DNA of 19,982 nucleotides from an uncultured Bacteroidales bacterium (lineage in GTDB: Bacteria; Bacteroidota; Bacteroidia; Bacteroidales; UBA932), in contig CAKUYG010000018.1 in the NCBI GenBank assembly GCA_934702165.1, positions 1 through 19,982 of the forward strand, written 5' to 3'. The notes under the pieces were generated by a model. That model was not told the origin of the DNA. It worked only from the letters and a program-made list of their open reading frames with translations, and ran no database searches. Each line of letters starts with the position of its first letter. Position 1 is the first letter of the stretch. Positions 1 through 6,911 of this stretch are shown here, in pieces. A program made the position numbers and the translations under genes.

Positions 1-1188
1 AAGCAGGGAGTCACACTGGGAGTAGTTTCTGGAATTCGAGGCCCCAGGAGCGATGTGCACAAGGCCGCGGTAGCTGTTTTCGCTGCGGCCGGCGGAAATG
101 CCCTTGGAGACGATGCGGCTGCGGGTGTTGCGCCCCAGGTGTATCATCTTTGTACCCGTGTCGGCCTGCTGGAAGTGGTTGGTCATCGCCACGCTGTAGA
201 ACTCCGATGATGAGTTGTCCCCCTTGAGGATGGTGCTCGGGTATTTCCATGTCACTGCGGACCCGGTCTCGACCTGGGTCCAGCTCAGATGTGATCCGCT
301 TCCACGGCATATCCCCCTCTTTGTCACGAGGTTGAGGATACCTCCCTTGCCTGAGGCGTCACCCGGGTACCAGTTCTGTACAGTGCTGTATTTGACATCG
401 GCATCTTTCTCCACGATGATCTCCACTACTGCGGCGTGCAACTGGTGCTCGTCACGCATAGGTGCGGTACAGCCCTCCATGTAGCTGAGCTGCGAGCCCT
501 CGTCGGCCACGATAAGCGTCCTCTCGAACTGCCCGGTTCCCAAGGCGTTGATACGGAAGTAGCTGGACAGCTCCATCGGGCACTTGACTCCCTTGGGAAT
601 GTAGCAGAACGACCCGTCGGAGAACACAGCCGAGTTGAGCGCTGCATAGAAGTTGTCCCCCGGAGGGACCACTGTCGCGAGGTACTTGCGCACAAGGTCC
701 GGGTACTCCCTGACAGCCTCGGAAAAAGAACAGAAGATTATTCCCTTGTCAGCCAGCGTCTTGCGGAAAGTCGTCTTGACGCTGACCGAATCGAACACCG
801 CATCCACGGCCACCTCGGAGCGCGGCTTGACCCCGGCAAGGGCTTCCCTCTCATGCAGAGGTATGCCGAGCTTGTCGAATGTCTCCACCAGCGCCGGGTC
901 TATCTCGGACGGACGATCCTCGTCTTTTTTTGGCGCGGCCCAATATATTATGTCTTGGAAATCTATCTTCGGCAATTTGAGATGCCCCCACGTCGGAGGC
1001 GTCATCGCAAGCCAGCGGCGATAGGCATCAAGCCTGAAGTCAAGCAGCCACTGCGGCTCGCCTTTCTTTGAGGAGATGAGACGGATGATGTCTTCACTGA
1101 GCCCTTTCGGCACATATTCCTGCTCGACCTCGGTGACGAAGCCGCCCTCATACTCTCTCTGAGTGAAATCTTTTAGAATATCATCCAT
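1..1188 (-). CDS. sufB: Fe-S cluster assembly scaffold SufB (3' end cut by window edge)
   Basis: SufB is the cytoplasmic scaffold that assembles Fe-S clusters together with SufC (ATPase) and SufD. Reading down from the ATG at 1188 gives 396 uninterrupted codons that run off the window start; the family is about 480 residues, so roughly the last 85 are missing. Family features seen are an N-terminal region with EPQWLLDFR (about 44-52), [47 protein letters not shown], and the beta-helix core ending in [10 protein letters not shown]. The Cys at 392 in QCDS probably corresponds to the functionally important core cysteine of E. coli SufB (Cys405 from memory). The start is fixed by the [11 protein letters not shown]-terminus and by a -7 box 11 bp upstream. 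sufC and sufD would be expected just beyond position 1, but this is not visible. Confidence 0.95.
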   Translation of the reverse strand, partial: MDDILKDFTQREYEGGFVTEVEQEYVPKGLSEDIIRLISSKKGEPQWLLDFRLDAYRRWLAMTPPTWGHLKLPKIDFQDIIYWAAPKKDEDRPSEIDPALVETFDKLGIPLHEREALAGVKPRSEVAVDAVFDSVSVKTTFRKTLADKGIIFCSFSEAVREYPDLVRKYLATVVPPGDNFYAALNSAVFSDGSFCYIPKGVKCPMELSSYFRINALGTGQFERTLIVADEGSQLSYMEGCTAPMRDEHQLHAAVVEIIVEKDADVKYSTVQNWYPGDASGKGGILNLVTKRGICRGSGSHLSWTQVETGSAVTWKYPSTILKGDNSSSEFYSVAMTNHFQQADTGTKMIHLGRNTRSRIVSKGISAGRSENSYRGLVHIAPGASNSRNYSQCDSLL

Positions 1189-1198
1189 ATACAAACGG

Positions 1199-1229
1199 CA
1201 AATTTACGCATTTTTAGCAAGCCGCGAAA
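1199..1229 (-). promoter_or_regulatory. Bacteroidota-type promoter for sufB
   Basis: On the minus strand TAAATTTG (1206-1199) is a perfect TAnnTTTG -7 box. Exactly 19 bp further upstream is TTTC (1229-1226), one base off the TTTG -33 element. Transcription would begin only a few bases before the ATG at 1188, giving a very short leader. Confidence 0.5.
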
Positions 1230-1289
1230 GACTTTTGGAAAAGGCGGGAAATCCCCTTAGAAAGCGGCAATTTGTTTTTTAACGGTCAC

Positions 1290-2192
1290 TTAACTGTCAG
1301 AGCGCCGCGAGACAAGAAAGACGCCGAGGAAGACGAGCAGCATGGCTGCGGCCTTGACAAGGCTCGGGCTTTCCTGGGAAGCGGCGAGAGCGATGAGAGA
1401 AGCGGCGACGGGCTGGAGGTTGTTGTACATCGCCACGGTCGTGGGCTGGAGGTATTTCTGCCCGAAAGGGACGAGGAAATAGCTGATGAAAGTCGAGAAG
1501 ATTATGACGAAGCCTACCGCGAGCCATACTGCCGGAGAGAGCGCCGCCCACTGAGTGAGAAGCACATCACGGATCGAGAACGGGAGGAGCATGATGAGGC
1601 CGAAAAGATATTTCCACTTCATCAGCGTGATCGGAGAGTATTTCTTGATAATATCCTGAAAGAAAACAAGATACACTCCATACGAAACCTGCGACAGCAG
1701 ACAGCAGGCGATTCCGGAAAGTGAACCGCCGGAAGTGAAGGTGCTTCCGTAAAGAGCAAGGAGCAGAGTGCCCGACATCCCTATAAGTATGCCTCCGACC
1801 TTGCGCGCATCCACCCTTTCGTGCAGGTGAAGCGCGGACATGATAACAGTCCAGATCGGAAGCGTGGCCATGCAGATCGCCGCCTCGGTCGGCGAAGAGA
1901 GGGAAATGCCCTTCATATAAAACAGCTGCACCAGCACGGTCGAAAAGAACGCCGCGAGAAACAGCTTCCAGTAATCCCTTTTCTCCACTTTCTCTTCCCT
2001 TTCAGACTTCAAGACAGACGAGGCGAGCCAGAAAAGCAGCGTCCCGGACAATATGCGTATGTCCGCAAGCACCGTGGATGAGATAATGCCGCCCGCCAGT
2101 ATGAATTTGGACACCGGGACGGCCGCGCCCCAGATCGTGTTGCAGAGAAGCAATGAGATGTGGCCTATACGGCGTCTGGAAGAAGTTGTCAT
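1290..2192 (-). CDS. EamA/DMT-superfamily inner-membrane transporter
   Basis: A 300-residue multi-pass membrane protein of the drug/metabolite transporter type. It opens with a short basic tail (MTTSSRRRIGH) and then about ten hydrophobic segments. The first half has the DMT-like NTIWGAAVPVSK stretch and a conserved SLSSPTEAAIC turn. The second half (from about GGSLSGIACCLLSQVSYGVY) looks like a second EamA repeat and ends in a basic tail (SRRSDS). An ATG at 2255 would add 21 residues, and one at 2231 would add 13. I prefer 2192 because it gives the usual short N-terminus and lies 8 bp from a perfect -7 box. The substrate cannot be told from sequence; members export amino acids, metabolites or drugs. 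It stands alone between sufB and the divergent lipoprotein gene. Confidence 0.85.
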   Translation of the reverse strand: MTTSSRRRIGHISLLLCNTIWGAAVPVSKFILAGGIISSTVLADIRILSGTLLFWLASSVLKSEREEKVEKRDYWKLFLAAFFSTVLVQLFYMKGISLSSPTEAAICMATLPIWTVIMSALHLHERVDARKVGGILIGMSGTLLLALYGSTFTSGGSLSGIACCLLSQVSYGVYLVFFQDIIKKYSPITLMKWKYLFGLIMLLPFSIRDVLLTQWAALSPAVWLAVGFVIIFSTFISYFLVPFGQKYLQPTTVAMYNNLQPVAASLIALAASQESPSLVKAAAMLLVFLGVFLVSRRSDS

Positions 2193-2200
2193 GCAGCGGA

Positions 2201-2208
2201 CAAAGTTA
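2201..2208 (-). promoter_or_regulatory. -7 box upstream of the DMT transporter
   Basis: TAACTTTG on the minus strand (2208-2201) matches TAnnTTTG exactly and ends 8 bp before the ATG at 2192, which would make the transcript leaderless or nearly so. No TTTG is seen at the expected -33 position, so the call rests on the -7 box alone. Confidence 0.35.
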
Positions 2209-2263
2209 ATGAAGTTTGACAGGATTACCATTTTTTCGTAACGTAAAAATGACAACGTCTGTT

Positions 2264-2271
2264 TAAATTTG
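2264..2271 (+). promoter_or_regulatory. -7 box upstream of the lipoprotein/beta-barrel unit
   Basis: TAAATTTG fits the TAnnTTTG consensus and lies 58 bp before the ATG at 2330, implying an AT-rich leader of about 50 nt. No convincing -33 TTTG is present at 19-21 bp. It is the best candidate in the 137-bp divergent intergenic region 2193-2329. Confidence 0.4.
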
Positions 2272-2329
2272 GATAACTCATTTATTTTGGCTTACTTGCA
2301 AGGGTAAACCACTAACAACCTATTTATTT

Positions 2330-4336
2330 ATGAAAAAAATCCTATGTTATCTGGCAGCCGGCGCAGTCGCGCTCGGCGCGATTTCCTGCGTGAAGGACCA
2401 GGAGTCATCATCGGTGACCGCAGTGCGGCAGGCCAAGGCTGCCGAGCTGCTGAGCATCGCCGAACTCAACAAGGCCCAGGCTGAAGCCGCCAAGACCACG
2501 GCCAACGCCGAAGCGGCACTCAAGGCTGCGCAGGCCGAGTACCAGAAATCCCTTGCCGAGTATCAGAAAGCCATGGCCGAATACCAGCGGGCCCTTGCTG
2601 ACAAGACCGGCGCCGAAGCTGAAGCCATCCGCGAAAAAATGAAGCAGGACCAGGAGAGATTTGAACTCGAGAAACAGAAGATTCTCATCGAGATCGAGCG
2701 CATCCGCGCCGAGGCTGATGCCCAGATCGCAGCCTATAGACTGAGCGTCAAGAAGATCGAGCAGGAAATAGCCGATCTGGCCGACGAACGCATCAAGAAG
2801 CTCTTCGCAGAATACAGTTCACTCGTCTCGGAGCTCTCAGGCGAAAGGACCCTGCTGCTCAACGAACAGACACGCAAGCTCCAGGCTGAAAGCGAACTCG
2901 TTTCACTTCAGGCATCAGCATCACAGACGGAAGTCGAGTACAACCGCATGATTGCCGGAAAGAAAGCCTTCATCGAGACCCTCAAAGCCCACAAAGAGCA
3001 CCAGCCTGACCATGCGACCCTCGAACCGCTGATCGACGCCAAGTGGGAGGAAATCGACGCCCTCAGGGACAAGATCTCCGAAAACGAGCAGAAGACCTAC
3101 AACGAAAGTGAAGAAACCCTGAGCGCCAAGTACAACGAGACGGACAAGGCGCAATACCGGTACACCCATGACGGCATCACAGTACGGATTCCTATCCTCA
3201 GCAGACTGATCGATCTCAGAGTCGTCAACCGCATCGAACCGGACGACGACGCCGTGCTCACATATATCAACGGTCTGAGCGAACCTGTAATCTTCATGGT
3301 CCCGAAGGTCAACAGCGCCCTGATCGAAAACGCCAAGAACAAGATAGAGAAAGACATCCGCGACTACATGTCCTGGCTCGGCAAGGAAGGGGACACGATG
3401 AAGCACGATGGAACGCTGTACGCGCAGTACGCATACTTCCAGGACATGCTTGAAAAGGCAGCCAAGGACCTCTCAGCCAAAAAAGACGCTATGGCGGATG
3501 CCGAGAAAGCCAGAGCCGACGCCAAACAGGCACATCTCGATGCCATTGCCGAACACGAGAAGGCTCATGAGGCTCTGGAAGCGGCACAGAAGGCCTACGA
3601 TAACTCCGTAGAGGCAGAAGCCAATGCGCAGGAAGCTTACGATGCTGAGGATGACGCTGCCAAGAAGGCCGAACTCCTCAAAGCCCTCGATGAGGCCAGA
3701 AAGGCAGCCGCCGACGCAGCAACAGCCCTGGGCAAGGCAGGAGAAGCCGACACCGAGGCAGAGAAGGCCGAAGCCGAAGCCGAAACCAAGTTCAAAGAGG
3801 CGAAAGATGCCTACAAGACCGCCGTGAGCGACTACGAAGCCGCCCAGACCTGGAAAGTCCAGATAGAAGACACCGTCATCGTGACAAAGGACAACATCGA
3901 CTACTTCACAGCAAAGATAGCGAAAATGCAGGCCACGCTCGACAACTTCGACACAGCCGTCTCCGAGGCTTTCTCCGAGCAGGAATCATTTGTAAATGAG
4001 ATGCTTTCCCTCGCCGAAGCGCGTGACAAGGCAAAAGCCGCATACGACAAGGCACAAGAAGATCTCAACATCCTCGTCGAAGAATACAGGGCTCTGCTGA
4101 ACCTCTGGAACTATGCCGACTACGCCAGCTACGAGCAGTCCATCGCCGATGCCGAAGCGGACATCGCAAGATACACCCAGTACATCGAGGACGCCAAGAA
4201 CGCCGCCGGCAACAAGGAGGAGAGCATAAAGCTCATCGAGAAGAGGATCGCCGACATCGAGGCGCGCATCAAGGTGCTTGAGAAGCTGGTGGACAATGCG
4301 AAGAAAGCACTCGACACAGCCCTCGCGGCAGAGTAA
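2330..4336 (+). CDS. Long coiled-coil lipoprotein, function unknown
   Basis: A 668-residue protein that I do not recognise as a named family. Residues 1-19 are a lipoprotein signal (MKKILCYLAAGAVALG core) with lipobox A-I-S-C, so Cys20 should be lipidated and the protein anchored to the outer or inner membrane. Residues about 30-265 and 365-668 are rich in Ala, Glu, Lys and Gln with clear heptad periodicity. Residues 69-89 are three successive near-identical heptads (AEYQKSL, AEYQKAM, AEYQRAL). Between the two coiled-coil arms, about 275-345 is different: beta-like and mixed (YRYTHDGITVRIPIL, then a DDD and a PVIFMVPKV segment). This suggests a small globular or hinge domain in a long rod. 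There are no internal Cys residues after the lipidation site. Low complexity makes distant matches to unrelated coiled coils likely. The gene is followed 18 bp later by a beta-barrel gene, probably in one transcript, so a periplasmic strut or adaptor role is my inference only. Confidence 0.85.
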   Translation: MKKILCYLAAGAVALGAISCVKDQESSSVTAVRQAKAAELLSIAELNKAQAEAAKTTANAEAALKAAQAEYQKSLAEYQKAMAEYQRALADKTGAEAEAIREKMKQDQERFELEKQKILIEIERIRAEADAQIAAYRLSVKKIEQEIADLADERIKKLFAEYSSLVSELSGERTLLLNEQTRKLQAESELVSLQASASQTEVEYNRMIAGKKAFIETLKAHKEHQPDHATLEPLIDAKWEEIDALRDKISENEQKTYNESEETLSAKYNETDKAQYRYTHDGITVRIPILSRLIDLRVVNRIEPDDDAVLTYINGLSEPVIFMVPKVNSALIENAKNKIEKDIRDYMSWLGKEGDTMKHDGTLYAQYAYFQDMLEKAAKDLSAKKDAMADAEKARADAKQAHLDAIAEHEKAHEALEAAQKAYDNSVEAEANAQEAYDAEDDAAKKAELLKALDEARKAAADAATALGKAGEADTEAEKAEAEAETKFKEAKDAYKTAVSDYEAAQTWKVQIEDTVIVTKDNIDYFTAKIAKMQATLDNFDTAVSEAFSEQESFVNEMLSLAEARDKAKAAYDKAQEDLNILVEEYRALLNLWNYADYASYEQSIADAEADIARYTQYIEDAKNAAGNKEESIKLIEKRIADIEARIKVLEKLVDNAKKALDTALAAE

Positions 4337-4354
4337 TTTCCTAACATTCGGATT

Positions 4355-5122
4355 ATGATCAAGAGACTTACAGCAATATTCTGTATCCTCTCATTGAGCC
4401 TGTCAGCCGCAGCCCAGAAGCATCATTGCGCGCAGACGGATTACGGCCCTGTCAAGGGCGACATTCTCGTCAGCGCGACAGTGGGCTACGACAGTTTCGT
4501 AGGACAGAACGCCGCTACCGACACAGGAGCCTCCCGCTATGAGATAGGCGCCTCGTCCTCAAGTTGGCTTGACAGCAGACTCAATGTTGGAATGGAAGGC
4601 AGCTGGTTCTTCACCGACACATGGGCGCTGCGCTTCGGCGGGGGAATCGGCTACAGCTACAACCCCGGGTACAGCGAACGGCCCGGAACCTCCGATGAAA
4701 GTTCCGAGCCGGGAGACGGCTCGATCCCGTCCTACAGAGCAGTGGGCGAAGCCTCAACCCTCAAATACAGTGTAATCCTCGGAGCAGACAGGTATTTTAC
4801 TCATCCGTCACTGAAGAACTTGAGATTCCATGCAGGCATCCACGCCGGATTCGCCCACGGGCTCAACCAGATCCTCTACGATGAGATGGAGTCCCTCGGC
4901 AAATCCCTCGGAGAACGCTACGCCATCAGGGGTATGCTAAACGCCGGAGCCGACTACTACTTCCTCCAGGGAATGTTCCTCGGCATCGAGTTCAACCCGT
5001 TCCAATACGGATACAGCGTAACGACTATCCGCCCGCAGGAAGGGCTCGCGGCCTACAGCGCCGACTGCCATGACTTCAGCGGTTTCGCCTCACCGACCAT
5101 CAAGATCGGATTCAAATTCTGA
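4355..5122 (+). CDS. Predicted outer-membrane beta-barrel protein
   Basis: A 255-residue protein with a signal peptide (MIKRLTAIFCILSLSLSAAAQ, cleavage probably after AAAQ). The mature part is made of alternating aromatic/hydrophobic and polar strands separated by turns, for example WFFTDTWALRFGGGIGYSY, RYAIRGMLNAGADYYFLQGMF and GIEFNPFQYGYSV. It ends in KIGFKF, a C-terminal Phe typical of beta-barrel substrates of the BAM machinery. The 8-10 strand size resembles small OmpA/OmpX- or 'porin family' barrels. A charged, Pro/Ser/Glu-rich segment around residues 108-130 (ERPGTSDESSEPGDGS) looks like an exposed loop. It sits 18 bp after the coiled-coil lipoprotein gene with no terminator between them, so the two are probably co-transcribed. 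No enzymatic motif is seen; the function is unknown. Confidence 0.8.
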   Translation: MIKRLTAIFCILSLSLSAAAQKHHCAQTDYGPVKGDILVSATVGYDSFVGQNAATDTGASRYEIGASSSSWLDSRLNVGMEGSWFFTDTWALRFGGGIGYSYNPGYSERPGTSDESSEPGDGSIPSYRAVGEASTLKYSVILGADRYFTHPSLKNLRFHAGIHAGFAHGLNQILYDEMESLGKSLGERYAIRGMLNAGADYYFLQGMFLGIEFNPFQYGYSVTTIRPQEGLAAYSADCHDFSGFASPTIKIGFKF

Positions 5123-5443
5123 GCATTTTTCGGCTAATGCCCCGGTGCGCTTGGAGCATGTCATGAGCATCGGCGCAGTTTGTCCACCAAAAGGCGCTTT
5201 CCCCGGACATTGCCATGCCTCGTTGACACCATCTCACGTCAAGTCCGTTTTTTCACCAAACTCGGTCATGACATCATGGCCTGCACAAGCCTCTATGGCA
5301 GGCGGGCATAACCGAGGGGGTCTGGGAGGGTGCGTCGGCCACGCCTGCCTCAGTCAGAACGCGACCAGAGACGGTTACCCACGACCGGGACTGACGGATT
5401 TGCCCCAAACTAGCCTCAGGAGGCGCCTGATTATAATTGAAGC
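5123..5443. other. Gene-free stretch upstream of the repeat block
   Basis: No reading frame here looks like a protein: the frames lack signal, domain or codon-bias support. It contains the candidate terminator at 5204-5253, a small hairpin TCAGG-aggcg-CCTGA (5416-5430) followed directly by the palindrome ATTATAAT, and otherwise GC-rich sequence. It may be an untranslated or repetitive region, possibly the outer part of the modular element that follows. Confidence 0.6.
5204..5253 (+). terminator. Candidate terminator after the lipoprotein/beta-barrel unit
   Basis: CGGAC (5204-5208) and TTGAC (5223-5227) pair with GTCAA-GTCCG (5238-5247), followed by six Ts (5248-5253). The stem is interrupted on the 5' side by a 14-nt bulge, so it is weaker than a canonical intrinsic terminator. 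It lies about 80 bp after the beta-barrel stop codon. Confidence 0.35.
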
Positions 5444-5508
5444 CCCCAGTGCTCATCAGAGCACCGGCGCGGTCGCGGGACTTTGCCTGCAAAGTCGGAA
5501 AGCGACTT
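5444..5508. repeat. 65-bp direct repeat, copy 1
   Basis: Identical base for base to 5687-5751 (offset 243 bp). It contains GTGCTC-atca-GAGCAC (5449-5464), then GACTTTGC-ct-GCAAAGTC (5479-5496), then AAGTCG-gaaag-CGACTT (5492-5508). The last two hairpins share bases 5492-5496, so only one can form at a time. The repeat ends exactly at the last base of the third hairpin. Confidence 0.95.
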
Positions 5509-5686
5509 CCCGGAGGGCCGCGTCAGCGGCGCGGCGGAGCGTCAGCGATTTTGCGAAGCGAATGAGCAGCGAAGACGCCCGGCGATGGCTTGCCGAGCCG
5601 GCGTGCCCCTGAAAGGGGCTGTCAGCGAAGCTGACTGGGGTTGAGAAAGCGCGCTTGCGCAGCAAGCGCAGGAGTCTGAGGATATG
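5509..5686. repeat. Hairpin-rich spacer between the two 65-bp repeats
   Basis: Contains several perfect inverted repeats with tiny loops: GCCGC-gtca-GCGGC (5517-5530), GCCCCT-gaa-AGGGGC (5605-5619), GTCAGC-gaa-GCTGAC (5621-5635) and GCGCTTGC-gca-GCAAGCGC (5651-5669). No credible coding frame is present. The architecture is that of an extragenic palindromic element rather than a gene. No transposase gene is nearby. Confidence 0.8.
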
Positions 5687-5751
5687 CCCCAGTGCTCATC
5701 AGAGCACCGGCGCGGTCGCGGGACTTTGCCTGCAAAGTCGGAAAGCGACTT
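5687..5751. repeat. 65-bp direct repeat, copy 2
   Basis: Perfect second copy of 5444-5508. It is preceded by the 11-mer GGATATGCCCC (5680-5690), which recurs at 5770-5780, where it forms part of the hairpin CGGGG-atatg-CCCCG (5767-5781). The element therefore looks modular, with GGATATGCCCC as a boundary motif, and the second unit is much shorter than the first. It ends 40 bp from the 3' end of the tRNA gene. Confidence 0.95.
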
Positions 5752-5790
5752 GAGCGCCGCAGGGGTCGGGGATATGCCCCGTAAAGGTAG

Positions 5791-5875
5791 TGCCCGGGGC
5801 CGGACTCGAACCGGCACATCTTTAGAGGATAATGGATTTTGAGTCCATCGCGTCTACCAATTCCGCCACTCGGGC
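5791..5875 (-). tRNA. tRNA-Leu (anticodon CAA)
   Basis: An 85-nt class II tRNA on the minus strand. The 5' end is GCCCGAGTGGCGGAA, with a D-loop containing AATTGGTAGACGC. The anticodon arm ATGGA-CTCAAAA-TCCAT gives anticodon CAA, which reads UUG. A long variable arm follows, then the T arm GCCGG-TTCGAGT-CCGGC, and discriminator A at 5791. CCA is not encoded (the sequence continues CTACC). The acceptor stem pairs except for an A6-C67 mismatch. The identity follows from the anticodon, the long variable arm and the GCCCG start. Confidence 0.95.
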
Positions 5876-5885
5876 AAACAGATTG

Positions 5886-5916
5886 CAAAGGTATCCAAAA
5901 ATCGCGATTTATCAAA
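5886..5916 (-). promoter_or_regulatory. Consensus Bacteroidota promoter of tRNA-Leu
   Basis: On the minus strand TTTG (5916-5913) is followed by a 19-bp spacer and TACCTTTG (5893-5886), matching the -33 TTTG / -7 TAnnTTTG consensus at the expected distance. It starts 10 bp upstream of the mature tRNA 5' end. This is the best promoter in the window and the strongest sign that the host is a Bacteroidota. Confidence 0.8.
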
Positions 5917-5925
5917 TATTTGCAC

Positions 5926-5933
5926 TATCTTCG
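5926..5933 (+). promoter_or_regulatory. Possible -7 box of the aroB unit
   Basis: TATCTTCG differs from TAnnTTTG at one base and lies 24 bp before the aroB ATG. There is no TTTG at the -33 position. It faces away from the tRNA promoter, so the two units would be divergently transcribed from an 82-bp spacer. Confidence 0.3.
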
Positions 5934-5957
5934 TTCTCGGCAAAAACTTGACTGGAT

Positions 5958-6911
5958 ATGAACAACAATATTTTTGTCGTATATGACCGCAATGTCGCCG
6001 ACTTCGCGCTTAAGATAGCCGAGGGCCGGCCGACCTTGCCGATAACAGCTGACGAGGAGCACAAGACGATGGAGAGCGTACTCGGAATCTGCCGCTGGCT
6101 TCTCGCGCAAGGCGCCGACCGCAACGCCATCATCTACGCTATCGGCGGCGGGGTCACCACAGACATGGCCGGATTCGCCGCAAGCATCTACAAGCGCGGC
6201 GTCAAATACGTCAACTACCCCACCACACTGCTCTGTCAGGTGGACGCCGGGATAGGCGGCAAGACAGGCGTGAACCTCGATTCCTACAAAAACATGATCG
6301 GCGTAATCCGCTTCCCCGCCGACACGAGAATCTACCCCGAGACACTCCGCACTCTGCCTCTGCGCGAACTCCGCTCCGGAGCCGCCGAACTCCTGAAAAC
6401 CTTCATTATCGAAGACAAAGGCAACTACTCCAAAGCCGTAAAGGCCCTCTCCGGAGAGGTTGACTTCAACGCCCTCGGCCCGCTCGTCAAGGCCGCAGCC
6501 GACATAAAGCGCAAAATCGTCTCGAAAGACCCATACGAAGAGGGGCCGCGCCGCCTGCTTAATCTCGGGCACACATACGCCCACGCCATCGAATGGTACC
6601 AGCACACGCACGCCACCCCAAACCCTATGACCCACGGAGAAGCCGTGGCTGTCGGCATCGTCCAGGCCGCCAGGCTATCTGAGAGGCTCGGCATCGCAGA
6701 AAGCGGAACCGCGGAGAAACTGAAATCCGACCTGTCCGCCTGCGGACTCCCGACGGAACTCCCATGCCAGGAAGCGGAGCTTGAGCAGGCGATGCGCAAA
6801 GACAAAAAAGCCGAGAACGGCATCATACACTTTGTCCTGATAAAGAAAATAGGAAAGGTAATAATCAAAGATTTACATGATCTGCACCAGCATTCAGAAC
6901 AAGACTTATAA
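5958..6911 (+). CDS. aroB: 3-dehydroquinate synthase
   Basis: Converts DAHP to 3-dehydroquinate, step 2 of the shikimate pathway, using NAD+ and a divalent metal in the cytoplasm. The NAD-binding motif is GGGVTTD (63-69), followed by DAGIGGKTGVN (96-106) and KNMIG (111-115). The metal ligands are probably Glu144 (GAAELLK), His205 (NLGHTYAHA) and His226 (MTHGEAVAVG). At 317 residues it is about 30-45 shorter than the usual enzyme. The deficit is at the N-terminus, because an in-frame TGA stands at 5949 just before the ATG and rules out an upstream start. The last 35 bp overlap the start of the next gene, implying translational coupling. Confidence 0.95.
   Translation: MNNNIFVVYDRNVADFALKIAEGRPTLPITADEEHKTMESVLGICRWLLAQGADRNAIIYAIGGGVTTDMAGFAASIYKRGVKYVNYPTTLLCQVDAGIGGKTGVNLDSYKNMIGVIRFPADTRIYPETLRTLPLRELRSGAAELLKTFIIEDKGNYSKAVKALSGEVDFNALGPLVKAAADIKRKIVSKDPYEEGPRRLLNLGHTYAHAIEWYQHTHATPNPMTHGEAVAVGIVQAARLSERLGIAESGTAEKLKSDLSACGLPTELPCQEAELEQAMRKDKKAENGIIHFVLIKKIGKVIIKDLHDLHQHSEQDL

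Noticed and set aside
436..1071. A 211-codon plus-strand frame inside sufB
   Set aside because: It lies antisense to the well-supported sufB frame and shows no domain, signal or start context.
1272..1724. A 150-codon plus-strand frame antisense to the DMT transporter
   Set aside because: Very charged, RE-rich composition typical of the reverse complement of a hydrophobic gene; no family resemblance.
2193..2255. Longer start for the DMT transporter at 2255
   Set aside because: It adds a hydrophobic 21-residue lead unlike DMT N-termini and would place the -7 box inside the coding sequence.
2921..3406. A 161-codon minus-strand frame in the lipoprotein gene
   Set aside because: Shadow of the heptad-rich coding strand; composition (V, L, F, G, D) mirrors the antisense codons.
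5444..5751. CRISPR array
   Set aside because: Only two repeat copies of 65 bp with a 178-bp spacer, internal hairpins, and no cas genes.
5687..5875. tRNA-borne integration (att) site of a mobile element
   Set aside because: No second copy of the tRNA 3' end, no integrase and no other mobile gene in the window; the adjacent repeats do not overlap the tRNA.
5070..5915. Several frames of 70-180 codons across the repeat block and tRNA on both strands
   Set aside because: They run through the tRNA gene, the terminator candidate or the palindromic repeats, and the repeated peptide they share comes only from the 65-bp DNA repeat.
5925..6635. A 236-codon minus-strand frame antisense to aroB
   Set aside because: aroB carries all catalytic motifs in the opposite strand and the antisense frame has no recognisable features.
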